Of a stretch of 64,000 nucleotides of DNA, positions 39,968 to 49,964 are shown one piece after another. The stretch lies in the NCBI GenBank assembly GCA_016124805.1, contig WGND01000007.1, forward strand, positions 62,001-126,000, written 5' to 3'. The stretch is from Hyphomicrobiales bacterium. GTDB taxonomy: Bacteria > Pseudomonadota > Alphaproteobacteria > Parvibaculales > Parvibaculaceae. The notes under the pieces are model-generated. The model did no database searches, was not told where the DNA came from, and was given only the letters and a program-made list of their open reading frames with translations. Each line of letters starts with the position of its first letter. Position 1 is the stretch's first letter. The position numbers were made by a program, and so were the translations under genes.

Positions 39968-40809
39968 ATCAGCACACCTGCCGCCGGGCTGCTTCCCCCA
40001 TGGAGAAGGCCGATGAGTGCCGCCGCCAGACAGGCCGCGACAAGGCCATCCACCCGGTCGAGCAGCCCGCCATGGCCGGGAATGAGATTGCTGGAGTCCT
40101 TGACCCCTGCCCGGCGCTTCCATGAGGATTCCAGAAAGTCGCCGGTCTGTTCCACCAGGGCGAGGCTGGCGCTGACAATGGCGAGCCAGATAACCGATCC
40201 CTGCCCGAGATAATTGGCCATGAGGACGCCCACAATCGCGGCACCAACCATGCCGCCGATCAGGCCGGCCCATGTCTTCTTGGGCGAAATGCGCGGGGCG
40301 AGCTTGGGCCCGCCAATGAGCCGGCCCGAGAAATAGGCACAGATGTCGATGGCCCAGACGACACCCAGGATCCAGAGCGTCGCCTCACGCCCAAGCACAG
40401 GGTCGGCACGAAGCCAGACGAGCGCCACGAAGGGCAGCACCAGATAGGGATAGGCCATGAAGGCCGGTTGCCGGGGCCAACCCCGCCAGAGCGAATAGGC
40501 CACTTCAAGCGCCAGACCTGCCACGCCCACACCAAGGGCGGCCAGCGGCAGGCCTGCGGTTGTGAAGAAGACGGCCAGACAGACCGTCAAGGCAAGCCCC
40601 ACCCCGCGGGCAGGGCTGGCACCACCAAAGAGAAGACCCGCCAGCTCCCAGGACATGAGACAGGCGGCAACAGCCAGCATGGCGGCAAAGGGCCAGCCAC
40701 CCCACCAGGCCGTGGCCAGCGCCACTGGCGCCATGATGAGGGCGGAGAGTGCGCGCACCATCAGGTCGCTGCGGGGCGTCAAAGGCTTTGTGGGGGTCTC
40801 AGGTGCCAT
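39958..40809 (-). CDS. cdsA: Phosphatidate cytidylyltransferase
   Basis: Forms CDP-diacylglycerol, the precursor of all phospholipids. A 283-aa polytopic membrane protein with about seven helices and the C-terminal signature WKRRAGVKDSSNLIPGHGG followed by LDRVDG. It lies 6 bp after uppS and overlaps dxr by 10 bp. Confidence 0.96.
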   Translation of the reverse strand: MAPETPTKPLTPRSDLMVRALSALIMAPVALATAWWGGWPFAAMLAVAACLMSWELAGLLFGGASPARGVGLALTVCLAVFFTTAGLPLAALGVGVAGLALEVAYSLWRGWPRQPAFMAYPYLVLPFVALVWLRADPVLGREATLWILGVVWAIDICAYFSGRLIGGPKLAPRISPKKTWAGLIGGMVGAAIVGVLMANYLGQGSVIWLAIVSASLALVEQTGDFLESSWKRRAGVKDSSNLIPGHGGLLDRVDGLVAACLAAALIGLLHGGSSPAAGVLIWP

Positions 40810-40815
40810 CAGGGC

Positions 40816-41580
40816 CTAGCCGCCATCGGCGGGGCTGACAGCCCCGAATCGCCGAACCCGGTTGCTGTATTCAACAAGCGCCTCGCGCAGGCTGTCGGGC
40901 GAGAAATCAGGCCAATAGGCGTCGGTGAAGACCAGTTCGGAATAGGCGCCCTGCCAGATCAGGAAATTAGATAGCCGCTTCTCGCCACTGGTGCGAATGA
41001 TCAGGTCAGGATCGGGCACGCCAGCGGTGTCCAGATGGGCCGCAACAGTCTCATTGTTGATGGTTTCCGGGTCGAGGGTGCCGGCCTTTACTTCCTGCGC
41101 AATGCGCCGGACCGCCGAGGTGATCTCGTTCTGGCCGCCATAATTAAAGGCGATCATGAGGAAGAGCTTGTCATTCCCGGCGGTCAGCTTTTCGGCATCC
41201 TCGATCATGGCGATGATGTCGGCGGCCAGATGCTCGCGTTCCCCGATGACCCGAACATTGACGCCGTTCTGATGCAGTTCTGCCAGATCCCGTCTGATAA
41301 AGAACCGCAGCAAACCCATGAGATCATTGACCTCTTCGGGTGGCCGCTTCCAATTCTCGGAACTAAAGCTATAGAGCGTCAGATATTTGATGCCCATCTC
41401 ACCAGCTGCGCGGACGATGACGCGCACCGCCTCGACACCCTGACGATGGCCGAGCTTGCGCGGCAAATGACGCTGGGCTGCCCAGCGGCCATTCCCGTCC
41501 ATGATGATGGCGACATGACGCGGCAGGTTGAGTTCAACCACCTCTTTCGCCGTCATGTCGGAATTGGGCACCATGGACAT
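40816..41580 (-). CDS. uppS: Isoprenyl transferase (undecaprenyl diphosphate synthase type)
   Basis: Extends farnesyl diphosphate with isopentenyl units to make the C55 lipid carrier for peptidoglycan and polysaccharides. The 254-aa protein has [16 protein letters not shown] (catalytic Asp), the [12 protein letters not shown] block and the C-terminal [18 protein letters not shown]. Start codon choices at 41580 and 6-7 codons later differ little. It lies between frr and cdsA. Confidence 0.97.
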   Translation of the reverse strand: MSMVPNSDMTAKEVVELNLPRHVAIIMDGNGRWAAQRHLPRKLGHRQGVEAVRVIVRAAGEMGIKYLTLYSFSSENWKRPPEEVNDLMGLLRFFIRRDLAELHQNGVNVRVIGEREHLAADIIAMIEDAEKLTAGNDKLFLMIAFNYGGQNEITSAVRRIAQEVKAGTLDPETINNETVAAHLDTAGVPDPDLIIRTSGEKRLSNFLIWQGAYSELVFTDAYWPDFSPDSLREALVEYSNRVRRFGAVSPADGG

Positions 41581-41647
41581 TTTTCCGTTTAATGGCAGTT
41601 GGTTAACGGGGAACTCTCAGGCAGAAACCTAGCCCTTTCGGGATAGT

Positions 41648-42214
41648 TTACACCTGCATGATTTCAGCTTCCTTATGGGCGAGCGCGGCATCGATCTCGC
41701 TGATCACTTTGTCCGTCAGCTTCTGCACCTTATCTGCCCAGCTCTTATGGTCGTCTTGAGACATGGAAGAGTCTTTTTCGAGGCGTTTCAGCTCATCCAT
41801 GGCATCGCGGCGGACATTGCGGACGGCGATACGGCCCTGCTCGGTATATTTGGCCGCAACCTTGGTCAGCTCGGTGCGGCGCTCCTCGTTAAGCTCGGGG
41901 ATGGGCAGGCGGATCAGCATGCCATCGACATTGGGGTTGAGCCCGAGGCCGGAGCTGCGGATCGCCTTTTCAACAGCGGACACCATGCCCTTGTCCCAGA
42001 CCTGCACCGTGAGCATGCGGGGCTCGGGGACGCCGACGGTGCCGACCTGTGAAATCGGCATCGACTGGCCATAGGCCTCGACCATGACGGGGTCCAGCAT
42101 GCCTGCCGAGGCGCGACCGGTGCGAAGCCCTGCAAATTCCTGCTTCAGGGCCGCCAATGCGCCCCGCATGCGGCGCTCGATGTCATCGATATCAAAACCA
42201 GAGTCGTCAGCCAT
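41648..42214 (-). CDS. frr: Ribosome recycling factor
   Basis: Splits post-termination ribosomes together with EF-G. The 188-aa protein has the typical three-helix-bundle plus beta domain, with [27 protein letters not shown] and [23 protein letters not shown]. It follows pyrH by 41 bp in the rpsB-tsf-pyrH-frr order found in most bacteria. Confidence 0.98.
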   Translation of the reverse strand: MADDSGFDIDDIERRMRGALAALKQEFAGLRTGRASAGMLDPVMVEAYGQSMPISQVGTVGVPEPRMLTVQVWDKGMVSAVEKAIRSSGLGLNPNVDGMLIRLPIPELNEERRTELTKVAAKYTEQGRIAVRNVRRDAMDELKRLEKDSSMSQDDHKSWADKVQKLTDKVISEIDAALAHKEAEIMQV

Positions 42215-42255
42215 TTTATATCCTTTCGGCCTTTTTCTTCATGCAAAGTCTGAAG

Positions 42256-42981
42256 TCAGACCGTATCTTCGATGATAGTACAGCGGCCCTGTCCTGTCAG
42301 AACATTGACGAAGCCGCCATCGGTGTGGATGGAAAAAACAATGATGGGGATGCGATTTTCACGCGCCAGCGCAATGGCGGAGGTGTCCATGACCTGAAGA
42401 TCGCGCGATATCACATCCAGATAGCTCAGATGGTCATAGCGTTCAGCGCTCGGCTCCTTGTGCGGATCGGCTGAATAGACGCCGTCGACCTGGGTGCCCT
42501 TGAGCAGCGCGTCACAGCCCATCTCCGTGGCGCGCAGGGCGGCGGCCGTATCCGTGGTGAAGAAGGGATTGCCCGTGCCGGCGGCAAAAATCACGACGCG
42601 GCCTTTTTCCATGTGGCGCACGGCACGACGGCGGATATAGGGCTCGCAGACCGTCATCATGGGAATGGCGGACTGAACGCGGGTGGGCACGCCTGCCCGC
42701 TCCAGCGAATTTTGCATGGCAAGCGCGTTCATGACCGTGGCGAGCATGCCCATATAGTCGGCGCTGGCCCTCTCCATGCCCTTGGCAGCGCCTGAGAGGC
42801 CCCGGAAGATGTTGCCCCCGCCGATCACCAGGCAGACCTGAATGCCGATCTCGATGGCGCTTTTGATCTCGGCGGCGATGCGGTCCACCGTCCCGACATC
42901 AATGCCATACTGGCCCTCGCCCATGAGGGCTTCGCCCGACACTTTCAGGAGAACACGGTGATATCGCGGTGTGGCAGACAT
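42256..42981 (-). CDS. pyrH: UMP kinase
   Basis: Phosphorylates UMP to UDP; an essential hexameric enzyme feeding CTP and UDP-sugar pools. The 241-aa protein of the amino-acid kinase fold has [25 protein letters not shown] and the [20 protein letters not shown] block. It is separated from tsf by 137 bp containing a GC-rich hairpin. Confidence 0.98.
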   Translation of the reverse strand: MSATPRYHRVLLKVSGEALMGEGQYGIDVGTVDRIAAEIKSAIEIGIQVCLVIGGGNIFRGLSGAAKGMERASADYMGMLATVMNALAMQNSLERAGVPTRVQSAIPMMTVCEPYIRRRAVRHMEKGRVVIFAAGTGNPFFTTDTAAALRATEMGCDALLKGTQVDGVYSADPHKEPSAERYDHLSYLDVISRDLQVMDTSAIALARENRIPIIVFSIHTDGGFVNVLTGQGRCTIIEDTV

Positions 42982-43066
42982 GATGGTGCTTTCGTCAGGC
43001 GGGCTGTCAGACAGGCGGCAGAACGGGGTCGCCTGCGCGAATCCCCTATCCTGCCCACAGACAATA

Positions 43067-43098
43067 ACGCCCCCGGCGCCATAAGGCGAAGGGGGCGT
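43067..43098 (-). terminator. GC-rich hairpin between tsf and pyrH
   Basis: ACGCCCCC (43067-43074) pairs with GGGGGCGT (43091-43098) around a 16-nt loop. Read on the minus strand it comes 20 bp after the tsf stop and is followed by TATTGTC, a weak T tract. It may be a partial terminator setting the ratio of rpsB-tsf to pyrH-frr expression. Confidence 0.5.
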
Positions 43099-43118
43099 GA
43101 TGCTTTTATGCCGAAAGC

Positions 43119-44045
43119 TTATCCGCGGGCGGCAGCAGCCACCTCGGCGGCGAAATCGCTTTCTTCCTTTTCGATGCCTTCACCCAGGCCGAAACGGACA
43201 AAACCGACAACTTTGATGGGTGCGCCAATGTCGCCCTCAGCCTCGGCGACGGCCTTTTCGACCGTCAGATCAGGGTTGATCACGAAAGCCTGTGAAAGAA
43301 GCACGACTTCCTCATAGAATTTGCGGATACGGCCTTCGACCATCTTTTCGATGATGTTGTCGGGACGGCCGGATTCCCTGGCTTCGGCGATGAGCACATT
43401 GCGCTCACGCTCGACAACGGTCGGGTCGAGATCATCCTTGCTCAGCGAGAGCGGGTTGGTCGCGGCGATATGCATGGCGATCTGCTTGCCGAGTTCGGCA
43501 AGCTTGGCCTTGTCACCTGTCGATTCCAGACCGACGAGCACACCGATCTTGCCGAGGCCGGGGGCCACGGCAGCATGGGTGTAAGCCGCCACAGCGCCGT
43601 CGCTGACGGTGATGACAGCGGTACGGCGGACGGTGAGGTTTTCACCGATCGAGCCGACCAGCTCGGTCACATATTCCTGCACCGATTTGGACGAACCGGG
43701 GAATGGGGCCGCCAGCAGCTTGTCGATATCGCCACCGGCTGCCAGCGCGGTTTCGGCAACGGCTGTGACCGTTTTCTGGAACTGCTCGTTGCGGGCCACA
43801 AAATCTGTCTCGGAGTTCACTTCGACAAGCGCGCCCGACAGGCCCGACGCGACAGCGCCCACGAGGCCTTCAGCGGCCACGCGACCGGACTTCTTGGCCG
43901 CCTTGGCCAGACCCTTGGTGCGCAGCCAGTCAACGGCCTGCTCCATGTCGCCGCCGGTTTCGGTCAGCGCGGACTTGCAGTCCATCATGCCTGCGCCAGT
44001 TGTCTCGCGCAGTTCTTTCACCATGCTTGCGGTGATATCAGCCAT
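43119..44045 (-). CDS. tsf: Translation elongation factor Ts
   Basis: Nucleotide-exchange factor that recharges EF-Tu with GTP. The 308-aa protein has the N-terminal UBA-like module with [19 protein letters not shown], the core dimerisation region with [14 protein letters not shown], and [11 protein letters not shown]. It follows rpsB in the usual order. Confidence 0.98.
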   Translation of the reverse strand: MADITASMVKELRETTGAGMMDCKSALTETGGDMEQAVDWLRTKGLAKAAKKSGRVAAEGLVGAVASGLSGALVEVNSETDFVARNEQFQKTVTAVAETALAAGGDIDKLLAAPFPGSSKSVQEYVTELVGSIGENLTVRRTAVITVSDGAVAAYTHAAVAPGLGKIGVLVGLESTGDKAKLAELGKQIAMHIAATNPLSLSKDDLDPTVVERERNVLIAEARESGRPDNIIEKMVEGRIRKFYEEVVLLSQAFVINPDLTVEKAVAEAEGDIGAPIKVVGFVRFGLGEGIEKEESDFAAEVAAAARG

Positions 44046-44128
44046 GGGATTTCCTCAATCAGCTTGTCCGGCAAGGCCGGGGGGATGCAGCAATGCCCCG
44101 ACAAGCGGGGCCAACGACTTGAAAGGCG

Positions 44129-44151
44129 CCGGTGCATCGCCGATGCACCGG
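44129..44151 (-). promoter_or_regulatory. Perfect hairpin between rpsB and tsf
   Basis: CCGGTGCATC (44129-44138) and GATGCACCGG (44142-44151) form a perfect 10-bp stem with a 3-nt loop, 60 bp after the rpsB stop. No T run follows in either direction, so it is more likely an RNA stability or processing element of the rpsB-tsf transcript than a terminator. Confidence 0.5.
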
Positions 44152-44210
44152 AACCCCTGTGTCAGATGCTTCCGGCCGGGGCCGGATGCGGGAAGTACCG
44201 GACGACTGCC

Positions 44211-44987
44211 TTATTCGGCAGGGGCCGCCGCTTCTTCCACGGGCAGAGCGGCTTCGACGGGCGCTTCAGCCGCGCCAAGATCAACGCCGCTGGCGATGTT
44301 GCTCTGCGAAATGCCGTCGATCACGGCACGGGAGATGATGTCGCAATAAAGCGAGATCGCACGCGCCGCGTCGTCATTGCCCGGCACCGGATAGGCGATG
44401 CCATCAGGATTTGAATTGGAGTCGAGAATGGCCACAACCGGGATACCCAGCTTGCGGGCTTCTTCGATCGCAATCGTTTCCTTGTTGGTGTCGATGACGA
44501 AGATGATGTCCGGCAGGCCGCCCATGTCCTTGATACCGCCGATAGCGCGCTCAAGCTTGTCGCGCTCGCGGGTCATGTTCAGGAGTTCCTTTTTGGTCAG
44601 GCCACGGGCCTCACCAGCCAGCATCTCGTCGAGCTGACGCAGGCGACGGATCGAATTGGAAATGGTCTTCCAGTTCGTCAGCGTGCCGCCGAGCCAGCGA
44701 TGATTGATATAGTACTGGGCGCACTGGCGAGCTGCATTGGCAACCGTTTCAGAGGCCTGACGCTTTGTGCCCACGAAGAGGACACGACCGCCGCCGGCAA
44801 CCGCGTCGCGAACGGCGACAACAGCCTGATGCAGCAGGGGCACCGTCTGCGCGAGGTCGATGATGTGGATATTGTTGCGGTCACCAAAGAGGAAAGGCTC
44901 CATCTTCGGGTTCCAGCGGTGGGTCTGGTGACCGAAATGAACACCGGCCTCCAGCAACTGACGCATACTAAATTCTGGGAGTGCCAT
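44211..44987 (-). CDS. rpsB: 30S ribosomal protein S2
   Basis: Small-subunit ribosomal protein, late in assembly, that contacts S1. The 258-aa protein starts [20 protein letters not shown], the S2 signature, with the second block [19 protein letters not shown]. The C-terminal tail is an Ala/Pro/Glu extension of about 25 residues. It has an AGGAG ribosome-binding site and a 160-nt leader, and is the first gene of the rpsB-tsf-pyrH-frr block. Confidence 0.98.
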   Translation of the reverse strand: MALPEFSMRQLLEAGVHFGHQTHRWNPKMEPFLFGDRNNIHIIDLAQTVPLLHQAVVAVRDAVAGGGRVLFVGTKRQASETVANAARQCAQYYINHRWLGGTLTNWKTISNSIRRLRQLDEMLAGEARGLTKKELLNMTRERDKLERAIGGIKDMGGLPDIIFVIDTNKETIAIEEARKLGIPVVAILDSNSNPDGIAYPVPGNDDAARAISLYCDIISRAVIDGISQSNIASGVDLGAAEAPVEAALPVEEAAAPAE

Positions 44988-45155
44988 GACACCCTCTCCT
45001 TTATTTTCCGGTTGGACCTCCGCGGGGGAAGAACGGCACCTCTCCGGAGAGAGGCCCGCACCGGACCGACAAACCCTATGTTGCCTTTATGACGCCCCTT
45101 TGAAGGACGCGCCAATGAGCGTGGGAAAGCCGAACCCCGCGTGTGGAATGAGGGC

Positions 45156-45184
45156 GGTATAGGGGCAAAATGGCAAAAAGGCAA
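45156..45184 (-). promoter_or_regulatory. rpsB: Promoter of rpsB
   Basis: On the minus strand TTGCCT (45179-45184) and TATACC (45156-45161) are separated by exactly 17 bp. This is a good match to alphaproteobacterial housekeeping promoters. Transcription would begin near 45149 and give a leader of about 160 nt, which contains a CTCTCCGGAGAG palindrome shortly before the ribosome-binding site. It lies just after the end of dnaE. Confidence 0.7.
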
Positions 45185-45242
45185 GGCCCGCGCTGAATAT
45201 GGTCTGGCGAGACGCCGGACAGGCCAAATATGGCGCGGTACT

Positions 45243-48200
45243 TCAGATTTCCTGCACTTCGACGATGCCGGGGATGGATTTGATGGCCCCGTGGATTTGC
45301 GGCGTGATGAGATAGCGCTCCGGGAGGCGAATCTCGGTCTCGCGACCGCCCTCCCCCATAAGGACGATCTGGACGAGGCCCTTGCCCTTGTCCTTGAGGC
45401 GGCTCTTGAGGGCAAAGAGCGGGCTCGTATCCTCCAGAAAGATGCGCATGCCAGCCGAGGTGTTGGCGACCACCTGATCAACCGAGCGGATGGCTTGCGC
45501 GCGCAGCTTGATGTCGTCGCCCGTGCGGTCAATCTCGACAGTGATGACGATGGAGCGACCGGGCTCCATGAGCTCGCGCGAGGCCGTGAGCACCTCGGAA
45601 AAGACCACGACCTCGAACTGGCCTGTCGGGTCGGACAGGCTCATGAAGGCAAAGGGATTGCCCTTCTTGGATTTGCGCTCCTGCTTGCTCGTCACCGTGC
45701 CGGCGATCTTCTCAGCCTTGTTGGTCTTGCTGAGCAATTCGGCGTAAGTGACGACACCGTCTCGCTTAAGGGCCGTCTGATAATCGTCAAGCGGATGGCC
45801 CGAAACGTAGAAACCGACGGCATTGAATTCCTCCGTCAGGCGCTGCATGGGCAGCCATGGCTCGGCATGAGGCAGCGCCGGATTGGCCACGGCTTCACTG
45901 CCGGCATCTCCAAAGAGATTGACCTGCTGGGTCTCGCGCTCCGCTGCCGTGGCATTGGCAATGCTGAGCAGCATGTCGGCCCCGGCGAGCACCTGGGCCC
46001 GATGGGTGTTCAACTCGTCAAAGGCCCCGGCGCGGGCAAGATTTTCAAAAGTGCGCTTGTTGATGATGCGCGGATTGATGCGGCGGGCGAAATCAAAGAG
46101 GTCCTTGAAGGGCCCGCCCTCCTGACGCAGTTCCACGAGATGTTCCATCGCCTGACGGCCGACATTCTTGATCGCCGCGAGCGCATAATAGATGTCGCCA
46201 TCGACCACGGAGAAAATCGCTTCGGAGCGGTTGATGCTTGGCGGGCGCACCTTGATGCCGAGGCGGGCAGCATCTTCCTTGAAGATATTGAGCTTGTCGG
46301 TATTGCCGAGATCGAGGCTCATGGAGGCAGCGAGAAACTCGACGGGATGGTTGGCCTTGAGCCAGGCCGTCTGATAGGCGACGAGCGCATAGGCGGCGGC
46401 ATGGGATTTGTTGAAGCCATAGCCTGCGAATTTATTGACCAGTTCGAAGATGTCGGCGGCCTTGCCCTTGTCGACGCCGCGCTCAACCGCGCCGGTGACA
46501 AAACGCACCTTCTGCTGATCCATCTCGGCCTTGATCTTCTTGCCCATGGCGCGGCGCAGAAGATCGGCTTCGCCCAGTGAATAGCCGGACAGGATCTGGG
46601 CGATCTGCATCACCTGTTCCTGATAGATGATGACGCCGTTGGTTTCTTTCAGAACCGGCTCAAGACTTGGATAGAGATAATCCGGCTTTTCGCGCCCGCG
46701 CTTGCAGTCGATGAATTTCGGGATGTTGTCCATGGGGCCGGGACGATAAAGCGCCACCATGGCGATGATGTCTTCAAAGCGGTCGGCCTGCAGCTTGCGC
46801 AGCATGTCGCGCATGCCCGAACTTTCAAGCTGGAAGACACCGACCGTTTCGCCGCGCGCCAGAAGCTCGAAACTCTTTTCATCATCAAGCGGCAGCAGCT
46901 CGAGATTGACATCGACCCCCTTGCGCTTGATGAGGCGGACCGCCTCTTTCAGCACGGTCAATGTTTTCAGGCCGAGGAAGTCAAACTTCACAAGGCCTGC
47001 TGGTTCCACCCATTTCATGTTGAACTGGGTGACGGGCATGTCGGAGCGCGGATCGCGATAAAGCGGCACCAGTTCATCAAGCGGGCGGTCGCCAATCACC
47101 ACGCCGGCGGCATGGGTGGAGGCATGGCGATAAAGTCCTTCCAGCCGCTGGCCGATTTCAAGCAGCCGTGCCACACCCTCCTCTGCGGCACCGGCCTCGC
47201 GCAGGCGCGGCTCGCCCGCAATGGCCTGAGCCAGCGTGACCGGGGCAGCGGGATTGTTGGGCACCAGCTTGCAAAGGCGGTCCACCTGCCCATAGGGCAA
47301 TTGCAGCACGCGGCCCACATCGCGCAGCACGGCGCGGGCCTGCAGCTTCCCGAAGGTAATGATCTGGGCGACCTGCCCATAGCCGTAGCGGTCCTGCACA
47401 TAGCTGATGACCTGATCACGCCGGTCCTGACAGAAGTCGATATCGAAGTCAGGCATGGAGACGCGTTCGGGATTGAGAAAGCGCTCAAAAAGCAGTCCGA
47501 AGCGCAGCGGATCAAGATCAGTGATGGTGAGCGCCCAGGCGACAACGGAACCGGCACCCGAGCCACGGCCCGGGCCGACGGGAATGTCATGTTCCTTTGC
47601 CCATTTGATGAAGTCGGCCACGATGAGGAAATAGCCTGGGAAATCCATCTTGATGATGACGTCGAGCTCGAACTCGAGGCGCGCGCGATATTCCTCTTCC
47701 GGCGCCACGGCCTCAATCATGGCAAGACGCGCCGTGAGGCCTTCCTGCGCCTGACGACGCAATTCGTCTCCCTCGCTCACCTCCCGGGTAAAGGTCGGCA
47801 GGATGGGCTTGCGGGTGCGCGGGCGATAGGCGCAACGGCGGGCAATCTCAATCGTGTTCTCAATCGCTTCGGGCAGGTCTTCAAAAAGCGCCACCATTTC
47901 GGCCTGTGTCTTGAAGCGATGCTCCGGCGTCAGGCGACGGCGTTCGGCCTGGCTGACATAGGCCCCGCCCGCAATGCAGATCAGGGCATCATGGGATTCA
48001 AAATCATCCTCGCCGACAAAATAGGGTTCATTGGTGGCCACCAGCGGGATGTCATGATCATAGGCAAAATCCAGCAGGGCCGGTTCGGCGATGCGCTCGC
48101 GATCCTGACCATGGCGCTGAAGCTCGACATAGAGGCGGTCACCAAAAATACGCTGAAGGTTGAGCAAACGCTCCTCGGCAATGCTCTTCTGGCCGGCGGC

Positions 48201-48659
48201 AAGCGGCCTGTCGACAATGCCGTCGGGACCGCCTGTCAGACAAATGAGCCCTTCCTGATGGGCTTCGACCTGATCCAGCGTGACATGGGGAAAGTCGCCC
48301 GCCTCCGGTTCCAGAAAGGCGCCGCTCGACAGCTTCATGAGATTGGCATAGCCCACCTCATCCTTGGCGATGACGGCAATGACGCCGGAAGGTTCGCGGC
48401 GCATGACGCGGCCGGGCTCTTCCTCGGACTCAATCAGGATGGTGAGCGTGCAGCCGACGATGGGCTGGACGCCCGCATCGGAGAGAACCTCTGAAAATTC
48501 CAGCGCCCCGAAGAGATTATTGGTGTCGGTGATCGCGACCGCGGGCATGGCATCGGCCCGGCAGAGCCTGGGGACATCCTTCATGCGGATCGCCCCTTCA
48601 AGAAGCGAATAGGCGGTATGAAGGCGCAGATGGATGAATCGGGGGGGCTGAAATGTCAT
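45243..48659 (-). CDS. dnaE: DNA polymerase III subunit alpha
   Basis: Catalytic subunit of the replicative polymerase. The 1138-aa protein has an N-terminal PHP domain (FIHLRLHTAYSLLEGAIR), the palm with the catalytic PDFDIDFCQDRR, the tandem helix-hairpin-helix region and a C-terminal OB fold, so it is full length for DnaE1. The start at 48659 (MTFQPPRF) is preferred to in-frame ATGs at 48731 and 48707, which would add a tail with no family match. It lies upstream of rpsB on the same strand. Confidence 0.97.
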   Translation of the reverse strand: MTFQPPRFIHLRLHTAYSLLEGAIRMKDVPRLCRADAMPAVAITDTNNLFGALEFSEVLSDAGVQPIVGCTLTILIESEEEPGRVMRREPSGVIAVIAKDEVGYANLMKLSSGAFLEPEAGDFPHVTLDQVEAHQEGLICLTGGPDGIVDRPLAAGQKSIAEERLLNLQRIFGDRLYVELQRHGQDRERIAEPALLDFAYDHDIPLVATNEPYFVGEDDFESHDALICIAGGAYVSQAERRRLTPEHRFKTQAEMVALFEDLPEAIENTIEIARRCAYRPRTRKPILPTFTREVSEGDELRRQAQEGLTARLAMIEAVAPEEEYRARLEFELDVIIKMDFPGYFLIVADFIKWAKEHDIPVGPGRGSGAGSVVAWALTITDLDPLRFGLLFERFLNPERVSMPDFDIDFCQDRRDQVISYVQDRYGYGQVAQIITFGKLQARAVLRDVGRVLQLPYGQVDRLCKLVPNNPAAPVTLAQAIAGEPRLREAGAAEEGVARLLEIGQRLEGLYRHASTHAAGVVIGDRPLDELVPLYRDPRSDMPVTQFNMKWVEPAGLVKFDFLGLKTLTVLKEAVRLIKRKGVDVNLELLPLDDEKSFELLARGETVGVFQLESSGMRDMLRKLQADRFEDIIAMVALYRPGPMDNIPKFIDCKRGREKPDYLYPSLEPVLKETNGVIIYQEQVMQIAQILSGYSLGEADLLRRAMGKKIKAEMDQQKVRFVTGAVERGVDKGKAADIFELVNKFAGYGFNKSHAAAYALVAYQTAWLKANHPVEFLAASMSLDLGNTDKLNIFKEDAARLGIKVRPPSINRSEAIFSVVDGDIYYALAAIKNVGRQAMEHLVELRQEGGPFKDLFDFARRINPRIINKRTFENLARAGAFDELNTHRAQVLAGADMLLSIANATAAERETQQVNLFGDAGSEAVANPALPHAEPWLPMQRLTEEFNAVGFYVSGHPLDDYQTALKRDGVVTYAELLSKTNKAEKIAGTVTSKQERKSKKGNPFAFMSLSDPTGQFEVVVFSEVLTASRELMEPGRSIVITVEIDRTGDDIKLRAQAIRSVDQVVANTSAGMRIFLEDTSPLFALKSRLKDKGKGLVQIVLMGEGGRETEIRLPERYLITPQIHGAIKSIPGIVEVQEI

Positions 48660-48780
48660 GGCGCCATTCTCGGGCGGGAAAGGCCGCCTGTCACGCCCGC
48701 CGACCATGATATGGCCGGCGTAGCCGTTCATTCCTGTGGAAAAGTCTCAAACACCCCCAAAGGGGCTGAGGCTGACCGCC

Positions 48781-48918
48781 TCAGCTGGCGATGGACTGGA
48801 CGAGGCTCAGCCAGGTGGCTGTGCTGGCGACAAAGGCGACAATGGAAACCAGGGCCGCGATGTCCTTGGCCCAGGCTGTGATCGGTGCATTGTTGGTGGC
48901 GATGATGATGCCGCGCAT
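48781..48918 (-). CDS. 45-aa single-span membrane microprotein
   Basis: A short ORF with a good ribosome-binding site (CAGGAG, eight bases before the ATG that ends at 48918) and a coherent sequence: MRGIIIATNN, a polar segment, then one hydrophobic span (IAALVSIVAFVASTATWLSLV) and a short tail ending QSIAS. The composition is that of a real small membrane protein, not of random frame. It is downstream of the LysR gene on the same strand, with 109 bp between. Family and role are unknown. Confidence 0.6.
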   Translation of the reverse strand: MRGIIIATNNAPITAWAKDIAALVSIVAFVASTATWLSLVQSIAS

Positions 48919-49027
48919 TGGATAGGCTCCTGTTGGTTTAATCTATCATGTTCACTCTATGTTCCGTTTGAGCATGTTCCCTTTTTGTTCTATTTATGTC
49001 AAGCAGCTTTTCGATCGAATGCGGAAA

Positions 49028-49927
49028 TTATTTGCGGTTGCGGCCCGTGGCGGGCTGGCAATGGGCCATCAGGGCCTGGGCGGCACGGCTCAGATGGCGG
49101 TCCCTGTGGCGCACGATGAAAAAGGCGCGCCGCCCCAACCCGGGCTGAAAACGATGCATCTTGCGCGTGGCGACGCTCTCGGCGACGACCAGATCCGACA
49201 GGGCGGCAAGACCGGCGCCGTCCTCCACAGCCGCCCGGATCGACTCATTGGATGGCAGTTCCATCACGATACGGCGCGCATGAATGTCGAGCCCCATGGC
49301 CTGCAGGGCGGCTTCGGCCTGCGACCTTGTGCCGGAACCGGGTTCGCGCACGATCCAGTCCGCCGCCATCATGTCGGCCGTTGAGAGCTTGCGGCGTTTT
49401 GCGAGCGGATGGCCTGCCGCCACGACCAGGACCATTTCGTCAGTCCCGATCTCATCCGCCGTCAAGATACTGGAACCGACCGCATCCTCGACAAAGCCGA
49501 GATCGGCAGCGCCGGATTCCACGGCCTTGAGGACAGAGGCGGTGTTGCCCAGATGCAGGCGGACATCAATGCGGGGATTGCTTTGGCGGAAGCTGACAAG
49601 GCGCTGGGGCAGCCAGTAGCTGGCAATGGTCTGGCTGGCATAGACATTGAGCACGCCGCCCGGCGCCGCGCCCAATTCGCTGAGCACCAGCTCGGCGGCC
49701 TGCGCCCGGGCCACCACTGCGCGGGCTTCAGCCAGGAAGGTCTGGCCGCCTGAGGTGAGTTCGATGCGCCGCCCCACCCTGTCAAAGAGCTTCACATCAT
49801 GCCGGGTTTCAAGCGCCGCGATGGCGGCACTGACGGCAGACTGGGTGAGCCCCAGCGCGCTTGCGGCCTGCGTCATGTGCTCGCGTTCGGCGACCATGAT
49901 GAAGATGCGAAGCTGATCAAGTGTCAC
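49028..49927 (-). CDS. LysR-family transcriptional regulator
   Basis: DNA-binding regulator of about 299 aa. The N-terminal winged helix is clear (LDQLRIFIMVAEREHMTQAASALGLTQSAVSAAIAALE), followed by a substrate-binding domain of two lobes (residues ~90-295). The GTG at 49927 puts the HTH at the normal distance from the N-terminus; the longer frame starts with TTG inside the yeiH gene and is unlikely. It lies 37 bp downstream of the YeiH-type gene on the same strand, suggesting co-transcription and control of that transporter; CysB/YeiE-like regulators are commonly paired with YeiH. Confidence 0.92.
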   Translation of the reverse strand: MTLDQLRIFIMVAEREHMTQAASALGLTQSAVSAAIAALETRHDVKLFDRVGRRIELTSGGQTFLAEARAVVARAQAAELVLSELGAAPGGVLNVYASQTIASYWLPQRLVSFRQSNPRIDVRLHLGNTASVLKAVESGAADLGFVEDAVGSSILTADEIGTDEMVLVVAAGHPLAKRRKLSTADMMAADWIVREPGSGTRSQAEAALQAMGLDIHARRIVMELPSNESIRAAVEDGAGLAALSDLVVAESVATRKMHRFQPGLGRRAFFIVRHRDRHLSRAAQALMAHCQPATGRNRK

Positions 49928-49964
49928 GGGCAGGTCGTTTCCAGATGGTGGGCGTGATTTGGGG

